Shown here: in pieces, positions 1 to 8,356 of the stretch
Numbering within the stretch: position 1 is the first letter of the stretch
Layout of the letters: the number at the start of each line of letters is the position of its first letter
NCBI GenBank assembly: GCA_003641425.1
Contig: QNAH01000001.1
Span: 1-33,227 of the forward strand
Length of the DNA stretch: 33,227 nt
DNA from: Candidatus Zixiibacteriota bacterium
Lineage (GTDB): Bacteria; Zixibacteria; MSB-5A5; GN15; PGXB01
Direction: 5' to 3'
Translations under genes and position numbers: made by a program
Notes under the pieces: generated by a model
Told to the model about the DNA's origin: nothing
Database searches by the model: none
Seen by the model: only the letters and a program-made list of their open reading frames with translations

Positions 1-1
1 C

Positions 2-2200
2 GGGCGGGACAGTGTTCGTTATTCATACGGGGGGCTAAGCTTTGGTGAACCGTCGCAGGGACGAACTTTTTCGCCAAGCTCCAAGACCTTGCCCGATCTG
101 GCGCTGATAAATATAAGCGACCCCTTTGCCGGTTACGGGAACGAAGATGTAAGTCTGATATCCAATTATTCCGGGGCGGAGAAGATGGGCGGTGATTACA
201 CCTATGCCACCCGCGATCAACGCTATTACCGGATTGTTGCCAAACACCAGTTGCCGCGCGAGATCGGCTCGGTTTATGGTTCGTTTAGCTACGAAAGTCT
301 GGGCGATGCCGCGCCCCGATGGAATGTCGATTGCCGCCTGCCGCATAACGGCGCCGAGAATGTCGAGCTTATGGGCGGGGCAAGTTTTGATCTGCTGACC
401 AAATTCAAATCGGATGTGAAAGTACTGTACAAATCAGTTAAACGCGATTATTATGAGCATTGTTATTATTTCGATTACGAACATGCGCCGCGCGAGGAGT
501 TCGAGATGTACAACGGCGAGCTCTCGGTCAACGGCTGGCTGATGAAAGACCTTTTCATCAATGCCGGATTCGGAATTGCCGGCGACGACAGCAAAACCGG
601 CGATGGCGTCCTGTTCGATGACGTTGCGGCCTATGCAGAACAAAGGCCTAATCCCGGTACTGATCTATATTACCTTTTCTATAGATGGGATGACTTCTGG
701 ACTGTTACCGAGACAATTGATGAGGCTCATTATTATGATGCCTTTAAAAGATATAAAAGCAGTGCAATCAGCGGATTTCTTCAACTGAAAAAACAGATCA
801 AGTATAATGCTGAAATCTGGTCTGATTTTGAATTTTCAAAATCGACATTCAGAAAGTATGTTAATTATTATCCGACAGTCGGATATAATACAGAATATGT
901 GGATAATATCGGTTTTGATGCCCTGGGCAATGAGACCAATGATGAAAATGGTTTTGCCGATATTCCTAATCCAATGTGGCTTACTGCATCACTGGGCGGG
1001 AAACTTCTGGAAGATAAATACTTCATTAAAGGCGCAATCGATTTTGAGTTATTCGATCCTGGTGCACTTGTATTCCGTGATCCTTTAAATCCGCTTGATC
1101 CTGATGGAGTTAATGACTATCAATTGGATACCTCGGATATGACCGACGCCGACATCAAGAGCAACGTGGGTTTTCGGGCGGCGGTCGGTATATCTCTGAC
1201 CGAATCGATTGATCTTTTCGGAAATGCTTCGATCAGTTATGCATATCCATCATATAATAGCCTATATAACGGTTATTCATTTATGGAGACAAGGATAGGC
1301 GCCGGTTCATATTATATTTTCTCAAATCCCGAACTTGACCCGGTAAAATACGCTAATCTGGAACTGGGAATTATGAGCACTTGTCGTGACATAAACACTG
1401 CTATATCCTATCAAAGGCGTCTTGAAGAAAATTCGATTGTAACTTCCCATGTATCGGGTATCCCCTATGCCTATGATATGCTGGCCTCGAGTGGCGGGCA
1501 GAACAGTACGAATGCAATTGTATTAAGCTGTCGGCAATCGGGAAATCATCTTCTAAGCGGATCTGTATCAGCAGAAATTGCATGGCATGATTGGTATATT
1601 TCGACAGAAGGACTCAACATAGCCTGGATGCATCCCTATGGGACACCACTTCCAAAGCAAAAATTTACCACCTACAAATTGTCGGGCTCGATTGGTTTGA
1701 ATCCGAATGCGCTCGATCTCGATCGTGACAGGTTGTTTGGTAAGGTACTATCGCGTCTGGCAGTGAATCTGTCGTTTAATTATAGAGGCGGCCTGCGTTA
1801 TACTCTCTTGGAACCTTATGCCGCCGTTAGCCTTGGTTCTGTACAACATCGGCCATTGTCGGAGATTGGAGCGAAGAAAGCCAAAGACTTTTTTGAAATC
1901 AACCTTGCCATTGCGGCGCATCTGGCCGATTTCCGCGGGGCAAAGATGTCGCTCAGCTTTGAGATCCTCAACCTGTTCGACCGGGATAATTATCTTGATG
2001 TCTACGGCGCTACCGGCGAGCCTGACTACGATGGATATGATCAAACAGAGGAATATGATGCCCGTGTAGTAAATTATGAAAATGACCCGCTTGACAGTTC
2101 CGGACTGACATTCGCCGAGAAATACTCGCTCAAACAGGATGATCCGAACAATTATTATCGCCCGCGGATGTTCCGGATACTGGCCCGTCTGGAGTTTTAG
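2..2200 (+). CDS. TonB-dependent-receptor-like outer membrane protein, 5' part outside window
   Basis: The frame is open from base 2 with no stop, so the gene starts upstream of the window; a TTG at 89 is only an internal codon. What is visible is about 730 residues of alternating hydrophobic/aromatic strands typical of an outer-membrane beta-barrel. Near the end it has a segment reading FEILNLFDRDNYLDVYG, the usual 'N-L-F-D' signature close to the C terminus of TonB-dependent receptors, and it finishes in ARLEF with a terminal Phe, as barrel proteins recognised by BamA do. The plug domain and TonB box, if present, lie outside the window. Substrate cannot be told. Stretches around 680-1130 and 1230-1450 are visibly more AT-rich than the flanks. 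It ends in TAG and is followed by a likely terminator at 2248. I am sure of the barrel, less sure that a plug domain exists. Confidence 0.8.
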   Translation, partial: GRDSVRYSYGGLSFGEPSQGRTFSPSSKTLPDLALINISDPFAGYGNEDVSLISNYSGAEKMGGDYTYATRDQRYYRIVAKHQLPREIGSVYGSFSYESLGDAAPRWNVDCRLPHNGAENVELMGGASFDLLTKFKSDVKVLYKSVKRDYYEHCYYFDYEHAPREEFEMYNGELSVNGWLMKDLFINAGFGIAGDDSKTGDGVLFDDVAAYAEQRPNPGTDLYYLFYRWDDFWTVTETIDEAHYYDAFKRYKSSAISGFLQLKKQIKYNAEIWSDFEFSKSTFRKYVNYYPTVGYNTEYVDNIGFDALGNETNDENGFADIPNPMWLTASLGGKLLEDKYFIKGAIDFELFDPGALVFRDPLNPLDPDGVNDYQLDTSDMTDADIKSNVGFRAAVGISLTESIDLFGNASISYAYPSYNSLYNGYSFMETRIGAGSYYIFSNPELDPVKYANLELGIMSTCRDINTAISYQRRLEENSIVTSHVSGIPYAYDMLASSGGQNSTNAIVLSCRQSGNHLLSGSVSAEIAWHDWYISTEGLNIAWMHPYGTPLPKQKFTTYKLSGSIGLNPNALDLDRDRLFGKVLSRLAVNLSFNYRGGLRYTLLEPYAAVSLGSVQHRPLSEIGAKKAKDFFEINLAIAAHLADFRGAKMSLSFEILNLFDRDNYLDVYGATGEPDYDGYDQTEEYDARVVNYENDPLDSSGLTFAEKYSLKQDDPNNYYRPRMFRILARLEF

Positions 2201-2247
2201 GCTGATCGCCGGGTAATGGCAATTAAAATGTGAAAATAAATTGCAGA

Positions 2248-2277
2248 GGTGGGTTTTGTAAACCGCCTTTTTATTTT
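2248..2277 (+). terminator. Probable rho-independent terminator of the receptor gene
   Basis: An imperfect hairpin (GGTGGGTTT pairing with TAAACCGCC, 2248-2267, with one wobble and one mismatch) is followed directly by TTTTTATTTT. It sits 47 bp after the stop codon of the receptor-like gene. Confidence 0.6.
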
Positions 2278-2285
2278 GGGGCTTT

Positions 2286-2484
2286 GTTTACACACCCCTG
2301 AATCCCCTCTCAAGAGGGGACTAAAAATTGATAATGCTATTAAATTATCGTATGGTCAATCATATATTTCCATGGCGATAATGATTTTATTAAGTAATCT
2401 ATTTGATGTATTTATTTCTTCAACCCCTCTGGAGAGGGGTACCCGATAGCCGCCAACGGCGGATGGAGGGCGGGGTGTGTAAAC
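2286..2484. mobile_element. MITE-like palindromic repeat element, 199 bp
   Basis: The ends are a perfect 13-bp inverted repeat: GTTTACACACCCC at 2286-2298 and GGGGTGTGTAAAC at 2472-2484. Inside are two near-identical perfect palindromes, CCCCTCT-ca-AGAGGGG (2304-2319) and CCCCTCT-gg-AGAGGGG (2424-2439), and a third, CCGCC-aac-GGCGG (2450-2462), around an AT-rich core. It contains no transposase and no convincing ORF. I see no clear target-site duplication in the flanks. This looks like a non-autonomous miniature element or a dispersed intergenic repeat; only one copy is in the window. The rest of the 2201-2594 gap holds nothing else I recognise except the terminator before it. Confidence 0.6.
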
Positions 2485-2627
2485 CGGGCCCCGATATCAG
2501 ATAAAACCTTATCTTATTTATCTGCTTTATCTGCAACTTTCATTTTATTCTTTCGTCTCATATAATAATTGACTAATATAATCCCGCAATTCTATTGGAA
2601 GGTATATTCAAAAGAGGAAGGACCACA

Positions 2628-3338
2628 ATGAGGGCTATTAAAATTATCTTACTGATGGCGGCGGGTGTGCTGATGTTTTCATCGGTGTCGGCCGGGCCAT
2701 TGACCAATTTCCAGGGCGGAATCAATCTCCTGCTCGGATTTCCGCAGGGTGATTTTAAGGATGAAATCAATAAAACCGGGGTCGGGATCGGCGGCGAATT
2801 CATCTATTCACCCGGAAACTCGCTGTTTGGGATCGGAGCCTCGCTCGGTTTTATGGTGTACGGGCACGAGACCCGCTCGGAGCCGTTCAGCTATACCATC
2901 CCCAATGTTTTTGTCGATGTCACCACCGACAACAATATATTTCTGGGGCATCTGCTGGTAAGGATACAACCGAAACTCGGCCCGATCAGACCTTATGGCG
3001 AAGGACTTATCGGTATGAATTATCTCTACACCAAGACATCGATTAAGGATCAGGGGGATATCGGCGAGACTATCGCGAGTTCGACCGATTTCGAAGACGC
3101 TGTATTCAGTTATGGTGTCGGCGGCGGAATGATGGTTCAGCTTTATTCCGGCGACCCGACCGGGGGAAAACTGTGGCGGCTAATGCTTGATCTCAGGATG
3201 CGTTATATCATCGGCGGCGAGGCGGAGTATCTCAAAGAGGGTTCTATCACTTTTGAGGATCTGAATGTTTATTATGATGTCAGTAAATCCAAGACCGACC
3301 TGATGACGGCGCATATCGGCCTGGCATTCGAGTTCTAG
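2628..3338 (+). CDS. Outer membrane beta-barrel protein of unknown function
   Basis: A 236-residue protein. The start is the ATG at 2628, preceded by GAGGAAGG at 2614-2621; an in-frame TTG at 2595 would add 11 residues ahead of the signal peptide and has no ribosome site. Residues 1-22 form a signal peptide ending SVSA-G. The rest has strand-like alternation and Gly-rich turns, resembling the small 'outer membrane protein beta-barrel' families (PF13505/OmpW-like folds), with a conserved-looking PYGEGLIGMNY segment and a C terminus LAFEF with the terminal Phe expected for barrel assembly. A strong terminator follows. No operon partner on this strand. The fold is well supported, the function is unknown. 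Confidence 0.75.
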   Translation: MRAIKIILLMAAGVLMFSSVSAGPLTNFQGGINLLLGFPQGDFKDEINKTGVGIGGEFIYSPGNSLFGIGASLGFMVYGHETRSEPFSYTIPNVFVDVTTDNNIFLGHLLVRIQPKLGPIRPYGEGLIGMNYLYTKTSIKDQGDIGETIASSTDFEDAVFSYGVGGGMMVQLYSGDPTGGKLWRLMLDLRMRYIIGGEAEYLKEGSITFEDLNVYYDVSKSKTDLMTAHIGLAFEF

Positions 3339-3362
3339 GAAACTTGATTTTATAAAATTTCA

Positions 3363-3391
3363 GGGACAGGTATAAAAGCCTGTCTCTTTTT
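3363..3391 (+). terminator. Rho-independent terminator after the beta-barrel gene
   Basis: GGGACAGGT and GCCTGTCTC form a 9-bp stem (3363-3371 with 3378-3386, one wobble) followed by TTTTTACAT. It lies 24 bp after the stop and separates this gene from the convergent gene ending at 3403. Confidence 0.8.
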
Positions 3392-3402
3392 ACATAATCC
3401 AC

Positions 3403-4704
3403 CTACTTCATCAGCAGCATCTTCTTGGCTTCTTTGAAATCGCCCGTCTTGATTTCGTAGAAATATATTCCTGACCGAACCGTGTAACCATCCTCGTCGG
3501 TACCATCCCAATTGATCGTGTACTGTCCCGCCTCCTGTCTGGTATTGACCAGCCTTTTGATTTTCCGGCCGAGAGTGTTATAGATGGAAATCTCGACATC
3601 GGTTTTTGACATCAGCGAATATTTGATGCTGGTCGATGCGTTAAACGGATTCGGATAATTCTGCGACAGGATGAATTTACCGGGAAGAGTCGGCCGATTA
3701 TCATCGGGTGTATCGCTTGGTTCATGCTCATAAGAATAAACCCCGTCACCGAGTGTGGCAAACCATACCACACCCGAAACTGTGACAGCGATATCTGTGA
3801 CCGAAGCATTACTTCCGATTCCGGTGAATCGATTGAATGTCGTCCAGACAGCACCGTCGAATTGCGATATCCAGACCTGGTTCGGATTAGTCCAGCTATG
3901 GCCGACCCAGATATATCCAAGACTGTCCATCGCCACTGCAGTGACCGCTCCCGGAGCAAGACCGTCGCCGGCCTCGGTATAATCGACCCATTCCGATCCC
4001 CGGTCGAATCTATTGAGTCCGGTATTGGTGCCGAACCAGATGTAGCCTGAGGGATCCTGCATGATGACATTGACAGTATCGTCGAGCAAACCGCTGTTCG
4101 ACTCCTCGTACGTGGTCCAGTTACCGTCGAGATCGAGTTTCGAAACTCCATTACGTGTCCCAAACCATTTGTTTCCGTCGCTGTCAATCAGCGATGCCAG
4201 GATATTATTACCGGCCAGACCGCTGTCGATAGTATAATGGGCTACCGTGGTGGTGTCGGCATCATGTTTGACGACACCCGCGCCGAATGTCCCCAGCCAG
4301 AGGAAACCGGAGTCATCGACCACCATCGTCTTGATATCGACATAATCCAGATGATCTTCCTGATTAAACTGATCCCACTCCGATACACCATCGAAACTTC
4401 CAACACCGAATGTGGTCGCGAACCATAAATTACCTGCCGGATCGGAGGTTATATCATTGATGGCGTCGTTGATCAAACCATTGAAATGATTATATACGGG
4501 CCAGTCGTTACCGTCGAATTTTTGCACCCCCGCCCCGCCGCTTCCGAACCAGATATTTCCGGCTTCGTCGGCGTAAAGAGAATTTACATAATTGCTGACA
4601 AGATTTTCCAATTCGTCATACGCTGTCCAATCGGCCTGAACCAATGTGAAAAAGAGCGACAAAATCAAAACCAATATGAAAATCTTTAAGTATTTGAATT
4701 CCAT
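3403..4704 (-). CDS. Secreted beta-propeller (two-component-regulator propeller repeats) protein with C-terminal sorting domain
   Basis: A 433-residue protein. ATG at 4704 is 6 nt after an AAGGAG (4711-4716). Residues 1-24 are a signal peptide ending LVQA. Residues about 30-330 consist of about seven repeats of roughly 40-50 residues with the consensus 'D..GNIWFGT..GV..FDG..W..Y', the Reg_prop (PF07494) propeller repeat found in hybrid sensor ectodomains and in free secreted proteins. There is no kinase or membrane segment, so this is a free secreted propeller. Residues about 345-433 are a FlgD-like/type-A sorting domain starting at SQNYPNPFNASTSIKYSL and ending KKMLLMK. The same tail is found on the divergent subtilase. 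Binding target unknown. Confidence 0.8.
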   Translation of the reverse strand: MEFKYLKIFILVLILSLFFTLVQADWTAYDELENLVSNYVNSLYADEAGNIWFGSGGAGVQKFDGNDWPVYNHFNGLINDAINDITSDPAGNLWFATTFGVGSFDGVSEWDQFNQEDHLDYVDIKTMVVDDSGFLWLGTFGAGVVKHDADTTTVAHYTIDSGLAGNNILASLIDSDGNKWFGTRNGVSKLDLDGNWTTYEESNSGLLDDTVNVIMQDPSGYIWFGTNTGLNRFDRGSEWVDYTEAGDGLAPGAVTAVAMDSLGYIWVGHSWTNPNQVWISQFDGAVWTTFNRFTGIGSNASVTDIAVTVSGVVWFATLGDGVYSYEHEPSDTPDDNRPTLPGKFILSQNYPNPFNASTSIKYSLMSKTDVEISIYNTLGRKIKRLVNTRQEAGQYTINWDGTDEDGYTVRSGIYFYEIKTGDFKEAKKMLLMK

Positions 4705-4985
4705 TTTTTTCTCCTTGTTTTATTATATGACGTAAAAACTAAGATAATATAGCAATAAAGTTGGCCCAAATAAATACCGGCCTTACTCGCCCTGAGATTG
4801 CTTTATAAAATGAGCGGGTGGAAAAGCCGCAATCATAACTTTTCAGCTTGCAAAAAAAGCAATCGCGTATTATCTTTAACTTATTGAGCGACAATAAAGT
4901 AATATGTCGTTAGCAATTGCCCAACGGCACAATGAAGTGTGATATTTTTTTATCGGGTCGGCAATAATGATGAGGAATTGGCGTG

Positions 4986-7976
4986 ATGAATATTAAATTA
5001 TTTATATCGGCTTTTTTATTATGTGCATTGATTCTTTCTAGTTTTGCTTTGTCCGGCGAGATTGCACCGGAACTTACCGCCCGGATATCGAACTTGTCCG
5101 GTGATGATATGATCCCGGTTATCATCACGCTAAAAAAGCCGGCCTATAAATCAAATCTTAAATCCGATATGGCCAAACGTTACAAAACTGCCGCAGAGCG
5201 TCATCTGGCCGGGGTGGAACAATTAAAAAGCGAGGCCGCGACACTTCAAGGCGATCTTATATCATCATTAAATCAATTACAGCAATCCGGGCTTGCCGAA
5301 AATGTAAAAAGCCGCTGGATAATTAACGGCGTCACCGCCGACCTGGCCCGATCCGAGATTGCAGACATCGCTTCACGTCCCGATGTTGCGATGGTATATG
5401 AACTCCCCGGATTACATCTGGTCGAATCATCATCTGATTATGCCGCTGCATCTCCGCAACTGCTGTCATCGTCCCCGGAACCGAATATTAAGCTGGTGGG
5501 AGCCGATTCGGCCTGGGCGCTGGGATATAACGGCGCCGGACGGATTGTCTGTTCATTCGATACCGGGGTCGAGGGGATTCACCCGGCGTTATTCGACAAA
5601 TGGAAGGGACATGACGGCGACTCAGCCGCGGCCTGGTTTGATCCTATCGGCATGGAATCGTTTCCGCATGTCTTTGGTTTTCTGGGCGATGACGGTACCC
5701 ACGGAACTCATACAATGGGTATTATGGTGGGGGCGTGTGATACCATGCGATTTGATAAAGACAGTATCGGGATCGCTCCGGGCGCCAAATGGATTTCCGC
5801 GGCGGTCGTCAGCCTGGCAGGTGTTTCCCTTATCGATGCTTTCGAATGGGCGGCCGATCCCGACGGCGATCCGAATACCATCAGCGATGTTCCCGATGTT
5901 ATTAACCACAGTTGGTATAATTTGGAGCTCGATTGCAGTGATTATTTCCACGAGATGATAGAGAACACCGAGGCGCTTGGTATTGTAAATGTATTCGCCG
6001 GCGGAAATAGCGGTCCCAATTCCCGCACTATGACGAATCCGGCAAATCTGGCCTTCGATTCTCTCGACTGCTTTGCGGTTGGATCGATTTATTACGGCGA
6101 CAGTATCGTCTCCGGATACTCTTCGCGAGGTCCATCTGACTGTAACCCGCTTTCGATTGATATGATCAAGCCGAACCTGGTCGCCCCCGGCGACAGTATC
6201 TGGTCATCGACCGGGTCAAATTATGTGTCCCGCGCAAGCGGGACCTCGATGGCGGCGCCGCATGTATCCGGAGCGGTGGCGATTCTGCGTCAGTATGCTC
6301 CCGATGCCACTGTCGATGAAATCAAGCAGGCGCTTATTGCTGGCGCGGTGCACCCGTCAATGGGTGAACCGTACCCGAACAACAATTACGGCTGGGGCGT
6401 GCTTTACATTCCGTCGGCACTCGAAGCGCTCGACTCAATCATGCATTCCCCCGTCGCAGATCTGCGCATCTACTCTTTCGATCAAAATCCGGTACTCCCC
6501 GGCGATACCGTTTCGGGCACGGTGGTGATAAAAAATGTTGGATCGGATATCGATGGTGTCATTGCAAACATCGCGGCGACGGCCGATGGGATGGATCTGC
6601 TGGTCAATTCCCTCCAATTCGGGACAATTTCATCCGGCGATACCGCCCACAGCGACATACCGTTCCGTGCCCTGGTGCATGATACCGTGACCACCGGGAC
6701 ATTGCTTTCTGTGGATATCGAGATGACCGGGGCCGGGGGTTATCTCAATCCGGCTCACCTGTATATCAGGGTCGGAACCGCACCCGAAGTTTCATATTAC
6801 ACGCACAGCAACGGTGCGCTGGATTTCACCATTTCCAATTTCGGAGAGTACGGTTTCGCCTTTTATTCTTTTTACCCGCTCAATTACAGCGGATTTCGTT
6901 ATCTCGACATGACCCGGAATGACCTGTTCGAGGGCGCTTTTCTGGTCGGTACCGATTCGGCCCATATATCGGATGGTGTCCGCAACATAGCCGGGGAACC
7001 GGACAATGATTTTGCGGTCGCTCCCGGCGGGGATCTGGTTGTCTGTACGCCCGGAACCAAAGCGGATCAGCAGACCTATTCGGTCTTTGATGACAGTAAG
7101 GCCGAAAATCCGATTGGTCTGGAAATTACCCAGAAAACTTACACATGGAACGATCCCCCCGCAGACAACATTGTCATTATGGAATATATCATAAAAAATG
7201 TCTCCGACAGTCTTATCGATAGTATCTATGCCGGTCTATTAATGGACTGGGATTTGCATTCGGGCCGAATTGATAGCGGCAACTATAATCCGGACAGTGA
7301 TATGGGATATATGTGGCATGGGCTGACCGGGTCCCCTGATGTCGTGCAGGCCAAGTACCGCGGGATATGTGTTCTCAGCGAGGAAGGCATGACGACACAT
7401 AAGATGGTATCGATTAATGAGCAGTCTAATACCAAGTACACCCTTTCGGAAGGAACGAAATACCAGGCGATTGCCTCGAATATTCTTGGCGGAAATCCCT
7501 TCAACATGGAGGCCGATTTCTGGGTGACTGTCGGTACCGGACCGTTTAACCTGGCGCCGGGGACAATGGACACAGCGGTGTTCGCATTGGTGGCCGCCGA
7601 TACGACACTTGACAATCTCATTGCCGCGGCGGCCGAGGCCCGAAATATGTATGATATCGTGACCAATATCGAGATTATCGATAATGAAATTCTTCCGGAA
7701 AGATTCGCACTTGATCAGAATTATCCCAACCCATTTAATCCATCGACGACGATTTCGTTTTCGCTGACAAAACGATCTCATGTTGAATTATCGATTTACA
7801 ATCTTCTCGGGCAAAAAGTGATCAATCTGATCGACAAGGAACTTTCGGCCGGAAATTACAGGACATCATGGGATGGGCGCGATAAATTCGGGGATGAAAC
7901 GGCCGGCGGGGTATATTTTTACCGGCTGAAGACGGGTGAATCGAGTCAGACACGCAAGATGGTTCTTCTGAAATAG
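4986..7976 (+). CDS. Secreted subtilisin-like serine protease (S8) with C-terminal sorting domain
   Basis: A 996-residue protein from ATG 4986; GTG at 4983 is equally possible, and GAGGA at 4972-4976 fits either. Residues 1-23 are a signal peptide. Residues about 25-150 look like an inhibitor-I9-like propeptide. The S8 domain (about 165-480) has the full catalytic set: Asp192 in SFDTGVEG, His239 in GTHGTHTMG, the oxyanion Asn341 in AGGNSGPN and Ser421 in SGTSMAAPHVSG. Residues about 490-900 are beta-sandwich regions with CARDB-like character. The last 90 residues are the sorting domain with DQNYPNPFNPSTTISF and final RKMVLLK. It is divergent from the propeller gene at 4704, with 281 bp between them that must hold both promoters; I could not pick out convincing -35/-10 boxes there. 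Extracellular protease; substrate unknown. Confidence 0.9.
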   Translation: MNIKLFISAFLLCALILSSFALSGEIAPELTARISNLSGDDMIPVIITLKKPAYKSNLKSDMAKRYKTAAERHLAGVEQLKSEAATLQGDLISSLNQLQQSGLAENVKSRWIINGVTADLARSEIADIASRPDVAMVYELPGLHLVESSSDYAAASPQLLSSSPEPNIKLVGADSAWALGYNGAGRIVCSFDTGVEGIHPALFDKWKGHDGDSAAAWFDPIGMESFPHVFGFLGDDGTHGTHTMGIMVGACDTMRFDKDSIGIAPGAKWISAAVVSLAGVSLIDAFEWAADPDGDPNTISDVPDVINHSWYNLELDCSDYFHEMIENTEALGIVNVFAGGNSGPNSRTMTNPANLAFDSLDCFAVGSIYYGDSIVSGYSSRGPSDCNPLSIDMIKPNLVAPGDSIWSSTGSNYVSRASGTSMAAPHVSGAVAILRQYAPDATVDEIKQALIAGAVHPSMGEPYPNNNYGWGVLYIPSALEALDSIMHSPVADLRIYSFDQNPVLPGDTVSGTVVIKNVGSDIDGVIANIAATADGMDLLVNSLQFGTISSGDTAHSDIPFRALVHDTVTTGTLLSVDIEMTGAGGYLNPAHLYIRVGTAPEVSYYTHSNGALDFTISNFGEYGFAFYSFYPLNYSGFRYLDMTRNDLFEGAFLVGTDSAHISDGVRNIAGEPDNDFAVAPGGDLVVCTPGTKADQQTYSVFDDSKAENPIGLEITQKTYTWNDPPADNIVIMEYIIKNVSDSLIDSIYAGLLMDWDLHSGRIDSGNYNPDSDMGYMWHGLTGSPDVVQAKYRGICVLSEEGMTTHKMVSINEQSNTKYTLSEGTKYQAIASNILGGNPFNMEADFWVTVGTGPFNLAPGTMDTAVFALVAADTTLDNLIAAAAEARNMYDIVTNIEIIDNEILPERFALDQNYPNPFNPSTTISFSLTKRSHVELSIYNLLGQKVINLIDKELSAGNYRTSWDGRDKFGDETAGGVYFYRLKTGESSQTRKMVLLK

Positions 7977-8057
7977 GCTGAAGTTAATCAACGGCTTGCG
8001 GGCGGGTAAAATAGTCAAAAACGGACCTGTTTCAGGAACAATTGGCTATAATTTGTG

Positions 8058-8085
8058 TTGACAAAACCATAAAATTTTATATACT
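8058..8085 (+). promoter_or_regulatory. Sigma-70 promoter for tRNA-Glu
   Basis: A perfect -35 TTGACA (8058-8063), a 16-bp spacer and a -10 TATACT (8080-8085). The GC-rich stretch AGCGGCACGC between the -10 box and the tRNA is the discriminator type found at stringently controlled stable-RNA promoters. Transcription would start about 8 bp before the mature tRNA end. Confidence 0.75.
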
Positions 8086-8101
8086 AGCGGCACGCTTTTG
8101 C

Positions 8102-8179
8102 GTCCCCATCGTCTAGCCCGGTCTAGGACACTGCCCTTTCACGGCGGCAACAGGGGTTCGAATCCCCTTGGGGACGCCA
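8102..8179 (+). tRNA. tRNA-Glu (anticodon TTC)
   Basis: A full cloverleaf: 7-bp acceptor stem GTCCCCA/TGGGGAC (8102-8108 with 8169-8175), anticodon stem CTGCC/GGCGG around loop CTTTCAC with anticodon TTC at 8138-8140, T arm AGGGG-TTCGAAT-CCCCT, discriminator G8176 and an encoded CCA at 8177-8179. It is very close to E. coli tRNA-Glu. Glutamyl-tRNA-Glu is both the protein-synthesis substrate and the substrate of glutamyl-tRNA reductase, whose gene lies about 7 kb downstream. Confidence 0.96.
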
Positions 8180-8190
8180 AAATTTACGGA

Positions 8191-8224
8191 TCGGCGGTTC
8201 ACTTTCGAACCGCCGATTTTGTTT
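8191..8224 (+). terminator. Strong terminator of the tRNA-Glu unit
   Basis: Perfect 10-bp stem TCGGCGGTTC/GAACCGCCGA (8191-8200, 8207-8216) with a 6-nt loop, followed by TTTTGTTT. It makes the tRNA a monocistronic unit. Confidence 0.9.
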
Positions 8225-8356
8225 GGCTTCTTCTATTTACGTGAAATACCCCGCCCCTCAAATCGTTTTTGACCAAGCGGTTTGTTTATTGGTTTGCAGA
8301 TTTACTATGGAATAGTATATTAACAATCTTGAAAAAATAAGCGTAGTTGTTCTGAT

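Noticed and set aside
7239..7781. Minus-strand 180-codon ORF inside the subtilase gene
   Set aside because: Shadow frame of a well supported gene; composition rich in His/Arg/Cys as expected for antisense.
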